Assembly: GCF_003573695.1 (NCBI RefSeq)
Contig: NW_020621936.1
Coordinates: forward strand, 11,842,001-11,906,000
Source: Papaver somniferum
Taxonomy: Eukaryota > Streptophyta > Magnoliopsida > Ranunculales > Papaveraceae
Reading direction: 5' to 3'
Length of the DNA: 64,000 bases
The notes under the pieces: generated by a model
The model's database searches: none
Told to the model about the DNA's origin: nothing
The model's input: the letters and a program-made list of their open reading frames with translations, nothing else
Shown here: positions 1-11,448 of the stretch, piece by piece
How positions within the stretch are numbered: position 1 is the stretch's first letter
How the letters are laid out: every line of letters begins with the position of its first letter
Program-made: the position numbers and the translations under genes

Positions 1-815
1 TTCAATTAACCACAAGAGAACCCTTGATTAATTTAATCGGAAATGCTCAACATAAGAGAACTTACGGAGCCGCACAGTACATACATAAGAAATATGGATC
101 CGGGAAGATCAATACCGTGGAATAAACAAGGATTCATTCTATTTTCCATCACTATTTGCACAATGACATACAATAGACATAATCCTTGTAAACAAAAGTT
201 TTATCCTTTCTTCCATCAAATAATGACATAAAGGCTTTAACTTTTGTAAGTCAAAAGTTCATTCAATCTTTTATCCATACTTGCATATCGACATATGAAG
301 GACTTAACTTTTGACCACGTATGGGACAATCATAGTTCACGGAAGCAAACACACATATCCCATAACAAATTGCAATATATAAAACCATAAAGATTAATAC
401 TGCAAAAATCATCTTCCAAACAAACTTTAGAATTTAAGCAAATAAATCTAAAAACATTGAAGATGAAAAAAACGTTGGACATAGTTATGTATAATCACAA
501 TAATAGCTATTCCAAACTCTAGTTATTCTTCCTAAACACAAGAACAAAATTCTCATAAGAAGATTTCCTAGGCAACATAAAATCAACAAGATAATGAACA
601 AAGACAACAAGATCATCTTCATCATCGAAAACAATCCAAGAAGCTTGAATCATGTTCATATCTTCCTTGATCTCGGGAAACTTAGTTGCAACCAACATCA
701 ATTGTTCTTGCACGCATTTACCCTTGAACTGACCTTACACACACCCTTGTGAATTTTTTGAAGAAGACTGAAGGTGGTAGAGTCACAGGAATCGTCAAGG
801 TTCACATCTTTTTCT
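1..815. other. AT-rich stretch without a recognisable gene
   Basis: I see no supported coding region, RNA gene or clear repeat here. Short open frames exist but have no recognisable motif. The stretch may be part of the same old retroelement as the minus-strand frame at 816-1508, but nothing in it shows this directly. Confidence 0.5.
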
Positions 816-1508
816 TTAGCACACATTCTCCCTCATACGTTTGAAAGTACAAGGACGAACAGGTTTGGGAGCTCCAGGGGAATTGCCAATTGGATCAAAA
901 CCACGTTCACCGAAAATTTGACTAATCAAGCAAGAAAAACCTAACTTCTTGTTGGGTGAAGTCATCGAAGCCATTTGAAAAATGATGAAACCACAAATAT
1001 CGAGACTCGGAACACCCAATTCAAGGAAATAAACCAACTCTGCAAACTCGCGACTCCACCGAGAATTCTCAATTGTGGAGGGACAAAGATTAGAGATACC
1101 AAGTTTTCCGAAAGCCATTAAGGCAATACTAAGAACATTAGTAGGACATTTCCCTTCATTCCAAATAATCTTCTTGCCACAAAGACCATGAGAGATGTCT
1201 TCATACGATGGTCGTTCATCACTTGGCCTAGGGAGACGAAAATTACCCAAAGGGATTTTGGTAATCCTTGAAATCAATGCTCTATTAACAAGAAACCTTT
1301 CTCTATTTATCATGGTTTTGAATTCCACTTTTTCGAGATCAACATCGTGAATGTTGGCATAAAAAATTCTTGTGAGAGTATCAAACCCTTGGCCAAGACC
1401 ATCAAAGATGTTTCTAAGATTGAATTTTTCAAAACAAATTAAATCCTCTTTATGTCCACTACAAGAATCCAATTTCTTTTCCGTATTTGCGGTTTTCCTC
1501 ATTAACAA
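816..1508 (-). pseudogene. plant-transposon-type protein fragment, antisense to a retroelement leader
   Basis: This is a 230-residue open frame on the minus strand. The central part (FYANIHDV near residue 50, then a run on resistance to substitution around RFLVNRALISRITKIPLG, then FGKLGISN and the LVYFLELG segment) resembles the 'putative plant transposon protein' domain often found in plant retroelements. I recognise the pattern only loosely and could not search. The frame abuts a copy of the leader sequence also seen near 4935 and 9558, which suggests it belongs to that LTR element family, in antisense. No promoter or splice sites are evident. It could instead be a fortuitous frame in old repeat DNA, although 230 codons without a stop in AT-rich DNA argues for recent coding history. 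Confidence 0.45.
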
Positions 1509-1925
1509 AATTCTGCATTTGCGGTTTTCCTCGTTAACAAAATTCTGGTGTCTATGTTATTTTTTTTCCGCATTATATTTTGTTATATAATTGAAATATC
1601 ACAGGTTGTGCGTTCTATCGATCAATTAGGAAATCCAACCTTTGGTTGTTGTTGAATGAGATTGATTGATCCTTGAACATTGGTCTTTGGTACCGTTCAA
1701 GTTTACTTCTCTTATATTCAATCGGGCTCGCAAATTTCTATTTGTTGATTGTATATTCAATTGAGAAATAGAGATATAAATTCTTGTATATACTTTTCTG
1801 TAGATTGAGTCTGACTGTCTAGTTGATTCTCTAGAAAGTATATAGGAGTAAGTTCTCTCAGATTGATAAACGAATTGTTAGGTGTGATTGTTGTACCCCT
1901 GCATTTTCAAATTCAGTGATTGTTA
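1509..1925 (+). repeat. leader fragment of the left LTR-element family, copy R
   Basis: The sequence holds the phrase tgcggttttcctcgttaac followed by aaaattctggtgtct and a ccgcattatat motif, and ends near cccctgcattttc. The same succession of phrases occurs at about 4935-5400 and 9555-10015. These are three diverged copies of one retroelement leader. This copy lacks the LTR and primer site seen in the other two. Confidence 0.55.
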
Positions 1926-3675
1926 GAGTTCAACTCATCAGAAAACTAATAACACACTGAACCCAAAATGTATACAAATTATGGGTTTGTTTAGTTTACA
2001 ATTAACATGTCCAACCATGTAAGAAATCATTCCTAACAAGTCAAAGTACACTATAAAGCATATGAATGATTCATTAACTACCTGTTAACATGCTACCAAG
2101 TACGCTCACAAAGTGTCGTAACCATACTAAAATTCGGAGTCAAATTGTATACAAATAGCGAATCCAAAATCAACCCCAAAATATTATTTCTAAATAAAAA
2201 ACTAACATAACCACATATCGGTCTGAAATGGGCGTTCCACTTGCACCAGCACGACCCAGACTTCCACCCAAGATGTTATTTCCACCCTAAACACCACGAC
2301 CTTTTGGAGCATTACCAGAATGTTGAATTGTTGTTGATGTCCTCCTTCTACCGGTGATTTTTTTAGGTTGCCGAAGGGAACTGTACATGTGGTCGACACC
2401 GGAGAAACCCAAGATCTATACAAGTTTAACAAATCGAATCTTCCAATCCTGACTGAGTGGCTCATTCTGTTTAATCAACCGCAAATATGGAACCATCAAC
2501 TCAATCCGCCGCGATTATAAAATTGTCAAGTAAGAACTCATTAGTTAGTGTAGGGTGGATATAAATCATCAAGAGGATCAAAATATAATTATGCAAATAT
2601 GGACACCAACATACCACGGTCTTCTTATACATGGTGAGATCAGATATTTCCCTGCCCTAGATAATTGGAATATGGGGAGGGGACACCTTAAGATGCGAAA
2701 TTTCGCGGTATCAGTTCTCATACTTTGTAGTGCATTGCTTTGTCTTAAGGATTGACAGCTTTGTAACATCTAATATATTCCCACCTTCAGATACATCTCT
2801 TTGGTACTCTACTTCAAACCTTTTCTTGTATATTTTTATTGGGATCATTGAACTGTGGTACTTAGTCTTTGTCCAGGTTTAGTCTTTGGTCTAATATTTG
2901 TCCACCATTAGGGATTGGTATCTAGACTCGACGTTGACTCAAATTGACTGTTTATGACCATAATTAACTAATTTTATAAAATAAAAATTGAGTTTACAAT
3001 TATACCCAGAAGTGGCTTTATAATCCAACGACGCCTTTGATGAAACAATTAGCTTATGGTTGGTGATCAAATATCATAAACCCTATGGTCCTTAACTACC
3101 TCTTTTTCTACCACGTCCAATATCATTTTTTTCTGCGTCCAACACAAATTGGTAAGTCAGAAGGTTCCCATATCATCTTTCTTCAAATTGCAGTTATAAT
3201 TTTTTTCAAATGACTCTCTTAGAGCATTGCTCGGTTGAACCCAAAATTTTTGCTATCTCAAGCTTGTTGTCAATGTTAGGTGATCAAAAATATATCTTCA
3301 TTTCTAGTCTACTAAGTCAAGTTTCAGAAGGTTAAAACTGTAGTTAAGTATCAGATATTATCCTTGAAGACCGGAAATCGAAGAAGACATTTGGAAAACT
3401 TCTTTATCAGGTATATGAAGAATGAACCATTCTATTTTACTCACTGTGCCATCGTTCTATCTAATGAGACTATGTCGTATGACTTATAATAGAATGACAA
3501 AAAAGAAGTTTTGAGTCAAGCTTGTCTTGTGAAAAATCTCGTAATATGATTTAGCGATTAAATGTTCAAAGGTCCTTAACAATATTAGTTCTATGAATTA
3601 ATTTGTGGACCAATTGAAAATTTCCCACACAAATGATTATATCAATTGGGAATGTTTCAAAAATCATAAGAGAGA
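1926..3675. other. intergenic or decayed repeat DNA, nothing identifiable
   Basis: About 1.75 kb without a supported gene. The open frames at 2202-2465, 2555-2755 and 2578-2769 are short, overlap each other on both strands and show no domain. No inverted or tandem repeat stood out by eye. Confidence 0.5.
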
Positions 3676-4706
3676 GATATGAACTTACTGATACTTCTAC
3701 TCAGGGTAAGTTGGCGAACCAGTTCGCAAACCAAAGATATCTAAGATACAGAAATACAGGAAGGTTGACGAACCAGTTCGCAAATCGCAAATTCAGTTAG
3801 GAACAGTACACGAACCCGTTTTCCGAACCGTGGTGAATTGAATTTTATTGGTTGGATAAATAGGCTAGCAGTTGGCGAACCCAGTTAACGATCCGTGGTC
3901 AACTGAGTTCGGTAGTCTAGTAGGGTTGGCGAACCCGGTTCACGAACCGTAGCATCATGACTCGTGATTAAGCCATATAGTTGACAAACCGTTGTACCAA
4001 TTGTCTCGACAATGTTTAGCAGATGCTTGAAGACTTATTATTTTAATATGTTTAGCATTGCTAGAACTCTCTTAAACACTTCTTATTATTATACACGGTT
4101 CTGTAACCGAAGCTATGTGTATATATAGTTTTCTATTGTATTTTGAAAACATAAAGTGTTTGCTTGATTATCAAGTTATCTTAGCCTGAAATCTAAGCTA
4201 ACCATGGTCTTTGAAAAATATAAATAGAGCATCTCTGTCAACTGGGAAAAGAAATCCCTGACACTTTGTGTCCTAGTTGATTCTAGAGTCGTCCTCTATG
4301 GACCTAGGTTTTCTCTGTGAAATTTTATTAGGTCTACGACTAAAAGACTTCGCTTTGGGGATTCATGAAGCCAGGTCCGACTATATTTACGTTGATAGTT
4401 CGTGAATCCTGATCTTTCTTTTCTGTTATCGAGGTTTTCGTAATCTCTTTTAGGCAAGATATAGATAGTAATCACAAAGTTCTCTTCGTCTCAGACTTTG
4501 TAATAACTCAAGATAGATATCTAAAGACTGATCTTAGTTGATCTTTCGAAGATTGTTCTTGAGAGGTGGTTAAGAATCTAGGATGCTCTTCGGGAGTCGT
4601 AAGTTCCGGATTTGTGAGGTTTGCTAAAATTTTCTATCGCAAACATATTTCCACACCTTGATCTTTTATCTAAACGGAAATTAAATAGGCTTATTTGTTA
4701 GAGGCA
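3676..4706 (+). mobile_element. LTR of the left retroelement family, copy P
   Basis: This copy aligns by eye with 6314-9290 after removing the solo LTR inserted there. The right end is set by ..gaggca at 4706 followed by gat and a primer-binding site TGGTATCA at 4710-4717. The left end is uncertain: similarity begins near atatgaacttactgat. It contains a cluster of short gaacc-rich motifs at 3711-3951. Because it is uninterrupted at the position where copy Q carries a solo LTR (acggt at 4095-4099), it serves as an empty-site control. Confidence 0.55.
3711..3951 (+). repeat. cluster of short gaacc motifs in LTR copy P
   Basis: Five variants of a roughly 20-base motif (type ggcgaaccagttcgcaaacc) occur in about 240 bases, near 3713, 3766, 3806, 3873 and 3926. 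Each is a partial inverted repeat (gaacc..gttcgc or ggttc..gaacc). The cluster is conserved in copy Q at about 6349-6585. It may be an LTR enhancer-type repeat; the function is inferred. Confidence 0.6.
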
Positions 4707-5480
4707 GATTGGTATCAAAAGTCTTCACTTCGGCTGAAGCAACTCTTAGGCTATAAGGTAAGTCATCTAAGGGAATCAAGTGCGTAGAACCTTGCGAGGT
4801 TCAACAGACGTAAGAAGCGCGACTATAACTGAATCGCTTGGAGCGTGGCATCGGTTTCAACTACATTCCAGTCCGAAGTCTGGTAGTAGGCTAGTGTTTG
4901 TAGCGACTTAATACAGTATGGTGTTCATTTTTATGCTATTGCGGTTTCCTCGTTAACAAAATTTCTGGTGTCTGGTGTTTTTCTTTTCCGCATTATATTA
5001 TTTATCTTTATAATTAGATTTACACAGTTTAGTACATATTCAATCTAAGTAGATACGCCATCTTAATTGTAATTGATTACGAGACTAGTTTCTTGTAGAA
5101 TTCGTATCTTGAAAGATAGATAACAAGTTTAATCACTTGGCAGAATTCCGATTGAATTATTTAGATACGCTTAGATTGATCTTGGATATTGATTTTCGAG
5201 ATCGTCCAAGTGCTCTGATTAACAATCAGGTTCACGGACCTTGTGTCTCTATATACATACTGATCAGGAGAGGTTGATATATTAACTCTATATACATATT
5301 GTCAAGGATCATTAAGTTGGTATACTTTCTATTGTATTAAGTTTTGTCTATACAGGTTGTTGAACGAAAAAGTCGGGTGTATTTGGTTTCCCTGCATTTC
5401 GAATTGGTGTTAGAGCAGGAAAACACTGTTGACCTAATAAGTCTGTGTTTGTATTGATCTTTTAGAAGCATATCCTACAG
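4707..5480 (+). repeat. primer-binding site and leader of copy P
   Basis: TGGTATCA at 4710-4717 matches the first eight bases of the usual initiator-tRNA-Met primer site, then diverges (aaag instead of gagc). The following about 770 bases run without an intact gene and share phrases with 9291-10020 (cttcggctgaagcaactct, ttccagtc, cctcgttaac). Position between an LTR and a gag scrap fits an untranslated leader. Confidence 0.55.
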
Positions 5481-5639
5481 GGAACAACTTCGAAAGGTTA
5501 CTTTCGTTCACCTGTAACATACACCAGATTTCCTTAAAATTTCTCCAGAGACTCCTTTATAGAAAATCGTCCTCGATTTGTCTAGAAAGTTGCAATTCCA
5601 TTGAGACCTCCAATCTCGGAACTGAGTTTAAATAATTCA

Positions 5640-6126
5640 AAGGAATAATTGCTCCCCAGACAAGAGATAAAGTCAAGAATACATATGTCAAGAGTGTCAG
5701 GTTACGTAGTCTTAAAAAATTATCTATCAATCTTCTTAAGGAGTGCAACATAGGAAGATCTATAGACGAAGATCTCATTTGGGCTATAAGAGACACTCTT
5801 GAATTTTTGCACTGTCTTGCTCTGATCATGAAGAAAGATGATTCCTTGCGTTTTTCCTACTCTAACAGGTTGTGTTTCAATTGTGGACAATCTGGGCATG
5901 TCAAAAATATTGCATTGTTCCTAAAAGGAAAACTTCCAAGATGGTGACATCTTCTACTCGTGAAGAAACCAAACATGTTGATCACTTCAAATGGGGAACT
6001 AAAATTAAAAACAACTGTGTGATCAAGAATTATAACTCTTTTGATTATGCCCGGGGTACAAGAGATTACGACTATCGTTATGAGATGATTCGTGAGCATC
6101 TTCTTGCTTACACAACCTCTTTGTAA
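5640..6126 (+). pseudogene. gag fragment with a damaged zinc knuckle
   Basis: Read on +, this stretch gives a basic gag-like segment followed by a zinc knuckle CFNCGQSGHVKN at about 5872-5907. The CX2CX4H part is intact, but the final cysteine of the CX2CX4HX4C consensus falls out of frame, so the knuckle is broken. A second frame (5872-6126) runs to LLAYTTSL and a stop. It lies downstream of the leader, as gag should. RT, integrase and the rest of the element are missing: the next LTR copy begins about 190 bases later. Confidence 0.5.
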
Positions 6127-6313
6127 TAATAAGTAGAATCACCCCGTCATGTATATAGCTTGAGATGGGGCAAGCATCAAATAAGTAATTTCTTGTGCGT
6201 TTGGTTTTACCTGTGATCTCTCGTATTGCCTCTTTAATTTTTTGAATCATTTATTAATGCCTTATGGACAATTTTAAAATAGGATTTTGTTTTTATGTTG
6301 AGTTTTACTCCAT

Positions 6314-9290
6314 ATGAACTTACTGATATTTCTACTCAGGTTAGATTGGCGAACCAGTTCGCAAACCATAGATATCTGAGATACAAAAATACAAGAAGGT
6401 TGGCGAACCAGTTCGCAAACCGCAAGTTCAGTTGGGAACAGTTCACGAACCCGATTGGCGAACCGTGGTGAACTGCATTTGATTGGTTGATAGGATATCA
6501 TTTGGCAGACCCGGTTCACAAACCATGGTCAACTAAGTTCGATAGTCTAGTAGGGTTGGCGAACCCAGTTCACGAACCTTAGCACCCCTAACTCGTGAAC
6601 AAGCCATACGGTTGGCAAACCATTGTACCAACTGTCTCGATAATGATTAGAAGATGCTTAAAGACTTATTATTTTAATATGTTTAGCATTGCTAGAACTC
6701 TGTTCAACACTTTTAAGACTTCATTGATTAATTAAACACTTATGTGTTTGTATTATAACTAATTTCTTAGGTGTTTAAATGAACATCAAATAACTTTCAG
6801 TTTTTTGGCTAACTTGCCAAACCGAACAGTTATTATACACGGTTGATGAGTGCTAAAAAGTGCATATTTCTATATCTTTTTCTTGGCAATTAACTCATCT
6901 TTTGTGCTCTAATTCTCCATTTTATCCCATATTCTGTATTTTCATTGTTTTCAAGAATAAATACTTTTCTTAATTAATTTTGTATTTTTAGGTCCTAAAT
7001 AAAGCTTGGATGGAATTGCGGAGCGAAAAGAGCAGAAAAGTGGTGGAAGCCGAGAGGAATCACACAAGGAAGAAGCGAAGAATGATGTTTGCAAGAGCCG
7101 GATCAATTATAAGTGGGCTTGAAGAGGAAGAATTGTTCTTAAAGAAGATATGGGCTTGGCATACCCAAGGCCCAAAACCCTTACCCAAATCCATTTCTAA
7201 TATCCATACCCATTTCCATGAGAACCGTCAGATTGGATCCATCACATCATCCAACGGTCGCCTCATCACCGAGCATCAAATCTTGAAGCCCCTGTCAAAC
7301 ACTATAACACCTAACTCCATCTTGAGCCGTCAGTTTCGTTGTGTCACGCATCGAACGGTCGCTCCACGTCTGTCTCCATCTCGCCGTTAGATCCGTTTCA
7401 GAAGTTATCATCCCACGGCTCAGTTTTTCGAAACATCAAAAATTTCTATGCCCACTTCACACTGTAACAACCTACACCTATACCCATCTCCACACTCCCC
7501 TCCTTCTTTCCATCGAACCCATCTTCTTCCTCCCACTCCCTCTGCAACTACTCCACTGTCACCACCTTCTCCATCATCGCCACCACTCCCTGACACCACC
7601 AAACCACTCTACTCCACCCTAAAAGCAAAACCCATCATTTCCCCCATCTTTCTAGCCTCCTACTTCATCAATCTCGCACCTTTCCTATCTCTGAAACCCT
7701 AGGTTAGAGATTGATGAATTAGGTGAAGCTAAAGAAGAAATTGAGGCGTGGGAATGAATCAGTGAAGTCAGAGGAAGATTGGGTCGACGTTGTGGGTAAT
7801 ATTTGACCCAAGGTGAATTCAAAACCCTAAATTCACTGTTTTGGGATTTTTTTTGGGATAAACCCTAATTTTGTAAATTAGGTATTTTGAGAATTGGGTG
7901 TAATTATAAATAGAGTTGTGATGTGTATGAAAGGGGTTATGCCTGGGCTAGCCAGAGCTTCACCCAAGGGGCCTGGAATAGCCAGTGCTTTCAAGTTGTT
8001 TTCAGTTCATGTTTTGAAGTCAATATTATTTCAATTTCAGCTATTAATCATTTCCAGCATGTTTTAAGTATCATGTGCTAGGGTTTAGATGAAACTCTTG
8101 ATTGTATGTTAAGATAGTTAGTAATCATGTCATTGTTCTTGTAGTGCTAAAAATGAGTTAGGACTGCTAGTAGCCATTTGAACAAGTAAGCCTGTGATCA
8201 GTTGTGCTGTAGAAAGACAGATGATGCTAGGGGTAAGTGAGTGATAATGGTTAAAAATTCAGTACATTAGAAGGATTGTGCCCAAATGCCTTAGAGTTGA
8301 TAGATTAATTGGTTGTGCAAGTAAACCTGTGATCAGCTGTGCTGTAGAAAGACAGCTGATGCTAGGGGTATTCTAGTAAAATTAGTTGATAAATCACCCA
8401 TTATAGTATTTCCTGAGATGAAACAAGACATGATTCGATTAGATGTTGCCTTAGATTAGGATCAAGAAGTAGATTCAAAGACCCTAGTACCTTCATTCTA
8501 TACTTCACTGCCTTTGGCTCATTGCCATTGTAACTGTCATTTGCCACTGTCACTCTTTGCTTCATTAGTTCACTGCTCAGAGAATTAGCTTAGGAAACTT
8601 CAACTCACACCCTAGTCCATGTGGATTCGACCCTTATTTGCACAAGCTACAACCGACACCGTGCACTTGCGGTATAACCATGTAGGCTTCTCTTATTCTC
8701 TTATTTTACACACATTCCCAAGCCTACCAACGGTTCCGTAACTGAACTTATGTGTGTATTCTTTTATTGTATTTTGAAGATCTAAAGTGTTTGCTTGATT
8801 CCCTGGTCATTGAAAACTATAAATAAAGCATCTCTGTCAATTGGGAAAATCAATCCCCGACACTTTGTGTCCTAGTTGATTCTAGAGTCGTCCTCTATTG
8901 AACTAGGTCTCTATTAGGTCTACGACTAAAATAATTCGATTTGAGGATTCGTATAGCTAGGTCTGACTATCCTTACCTTGATAGTTTGTGAATCCTTAGC
9001 TTGCTTTTCTTTTATCGAGGTTTTCGTAATATCTTTGAGGCAAGATAGATAGTAATCGCAAATTTGTCTTCCTCTCAGATTTTGTGATTCCTCTACATAT
9101 ATATCGAAAGATTGGTCTTAGTTTATATTTCGAAGGTTGTTGTTGAGAGGTGGTTAAGAATCTAGGATGCTCATCGGGATTCGTAAGTTCCGGATTTGTG
9201 AGTTTTGCTAGCCTTGTCTAACGCAAACATATTTCCACAACTTAAACTTTGATCTGAACGGAAATCAAATATGCTTATCTGTTAGAGGCA
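6314..9290 (+). mobile_element. LTR of the left retroelement family, copy Q, split by a solo LTR
   Basis: The parts 6314-6843 and 8730-9290 together match LTR copy P. The gaacc cluster lies at about 6349-6585. The right end (gaggca at 9290, then gat and TGGTATCA at 9294-9301) is the same as in P. The middle is a separate insertion described next. The order LTR P - leader - gag scrap - LTR Q - leader suggests an old tandem or rearranged element. Confidence 0.55.
6844..8729 (+). mobile_element. Athila-type solo LTR
   Basis: The element begins tgatgagtgc and ends agcctacca (TG..CA), 1886 bases. It is flanked by the 5-base duplication acggt (6839-6843 and 8730-8734). The related uninterrupted site at 4095-4099 has a single acggt, which confirms insertion. 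The first about 300 bases match the reverse complement of the LTRs of the young element at 38713-45863 (phrases aactcatcttttgtgc, atcccatattctgtatttt, gcggagcgaaaagagcag), so it belongs to the same family but is older. There is no internal domain or second LTR, so this is a solo LTR left by recombination. The open frames at 7010-7702 lie inside it and are not genes. Confidence 0.85.
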
Positions 9291-10023
9291 GATTGGTATC
9301 AAAAGTTTTCATTTCGGCTGAAGCAACTCTTAGGCTGTAAAGGACATCAGCTAAGGGAATCAAGTACGCAGAACCTTGCGAGGTTCAAGAGACGTAAGGA
9401 GCGCGACTGTAGCTGAATCGCTTGGTCTCAACTACATTTTAGTCCGAAGTATTAACTACATTCCAGTCTGAAGTTTGATAGTAGGGTAGTGCCTGTAGAG
9501 ACTTAATACAATATCGTGTTCAATTTGGACGAGGTCCCGGTTTTTTTTTTTTGCTATTGCGGTTTCCTTGTTAACAAAATTTATGATGTCTTGTTTTTTT
9601 TCCTTTCCGCATTATATTATTTATCTTTATAATTGGATTTACACAGGTTCTTATGTATTTAATTTAAGTAGATACGTCCGCTTAATTGTAATCGATTACG
9701 AGACTAGTTTCTTGTAGAATTCTTATCTTGAAAGATAGATAGCAAATTTAATCACTTGGCAGAATTCCAATTGAATTACTTGGATACGACTAACTTGATC
9801 TTGGATATTTATTTTTTAGATCGTCAAAGTACTCTGCTTAACAATCAGGTTCACAGACCTTGTGTGTATATACATACTGATCGAGTAGAGGTTGAGATAT
9901 TAACTTTATATACATACTGTCAAGGGTCATTAAGTTGGTCTACTTGCTATTGTATTAAGTTTTGTCTATACAGGTTGCCGAATGAAAAAGTTAGGTGTAT
10001 TTGATATCCCCTGCGTTTTCAGT
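9291..10023 (+). repeat. primer-binding site and leader of copy Q
   Basis: TGGTATCA at 9294-9301 is followed by a leader that matches 4707-5400 with substitutions. It stops at ccctgcgttttcag near 10020, where LINE-like coding sequence starts. The loss of gag at this point suggests a LINE scrap inserted or a rearrangement. Confidence 0.55.
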
Positions 10024-10858
10024 TATGCCTTGTACTATTGTAAGATTGGTGATGGTAGTGGTACATACTTTTGGGATGATGTGTGGATAGGAGAGTGGTT
10101 TCCCCTAGTCTGTTCAGGATTTCTAAAAGTAAAGATGTAATGGTAAAGGACATGGTTTGTGAATAAGGTACGTGGGATCTCAATTTTTCTAGGCCTTTGA
10201 AAGAAAGTAAAGTATTAGACGTGGTTCATTTATTGGAAGTGATTGGTTACTCAACTAATATTATTTCTTCAGATGAGAATGCCATGCTATGGAGATATGA
10301 TAATGGAAAAGGTTTTTCTGTAGAGAGTGTATATTCTGCTCTAGAAATGATGGTTTTATCCTTCCCTGAAAAGCAACTATGGAATCCAAAAATTTCCTTA
10401 AAAGTTTGTTTCTTCGTGTGTGGAAATTATGTTACAGTGGAGCTTCAACTTTGGAAAATTTGTACAGTGCTAGCTTGATACAAGAATTGCATGCTTTATG
10501 GTGATCATGCTGAGACCAATTCTCACATATTCTTACATTATAAGACAACTTTTATGGTTTGATCATATTTCTTATGAACATTTTTGAAATTAGATGGGTC
10601 TGATCGAGTGATATCAGGAGAACTTTATGAGAATGGAGGAATAAGAAGAATAAAAACACATGTCTTTGGGGCTATTTGCAATTTGGTGGAGTGTATGTAA
10701 ATAAAAAAATAATAGCTTTACAAAAATGTGTCTAGAAATATTAAGCAACTTGTTATTGAAGTTAAATATTTATTGTTCAATTGGACTATATTTTTCGGGT
10801 GTTAATATGTCAAATCTTATTTGTAATTGGAATGCTGTAACTCACACATCCATTTAAC
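10024..10858 (+). pseudogene. LINE fragment (region after reverse transcriptase)
   Basis: Conceptual translation across frames gives GDGSGTYFWDDVWIGEWFPL near 10050, which is the typical motif between the reverse transcriptase and zinc-binding (zf-RVT) regions of plant L1-type LINEs. Further frame-shifted pieces follow. The only open frame of note is 10197-10478. Multiple stops and frameshifts show that it is dead. No target duplication was found. Confidence 0.55.
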
Positions 10859-10860
10859 TA

Positions 10861-11243
10861 CTCCCTTCGTCCCTAATATAAAGACGGATTTTGCAAAATC
10901 TCTTAAATTAAGAAATTTATCTTGATTTTTTAAATATTTATCTACTTTCCTATTTTAAATTTTGTCTCACTCCCGACACAATTATCCACGTACACTAAAT
11001 AAGTGCATATATAGAAATTTTTTATCTTAGACTTCAATCAGAGGAGTACTACACCTATCGCGTTTTTTGCTCCCGCAAAATATCCCGATAGAGGAACTAA
11101 TGACTTATAGATGTGTTTTCTGTATTGGGATTGTCAATGGGTAAAAGTGGAGGCAGGATTTTTGTCGGTACTAGGATTCGGTAAACCTAGCATTTCCGCT
11201 ACAAAAATTGAAAACTCCGCCTTTATATAAGAGACAGAGGGAG
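10861..11243. mobile_element. Stowaway-like MITE
   Basis: A 383-base element starts ctcccttcgtccctaatata and ends tatataagagacagagggag, a terminal inverted repeat of the Stowaway/Tc1-Mariner type (CTCCCTCCGTCC consensus). It is flanked by TA on both sides (10859-10860 and 11244-11245), the duplication expected for this family. No transposase is encoded, so it is non-autonomous. Confidence 0.85.
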
Positions 11244-11448
11244 TAGTATCTTAGTCACTTAACTGGTGACTCTGGACTTATTTCAGTGAATATGCAATAA
11301 AGCTAGCTGCAACCAACTAGGAGTAGCCTCTTCCCCCCATGCACAAGAAGATGAAAGACTCAAAGCTCACTTCAGTAGTCATTAGTCAGCAAATCGAAAA
11401 TCCTCTTGCCGGGATTATATCTAAAGGATCGGAATAAGCCCTCTCGTC

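Noticed and set aside
7010..7702. Open frames of 126, 93 and 84 residues
   Set aside because: They fall in the solo LTR 6844-8729, overlap in different frames and match only the family LTR.
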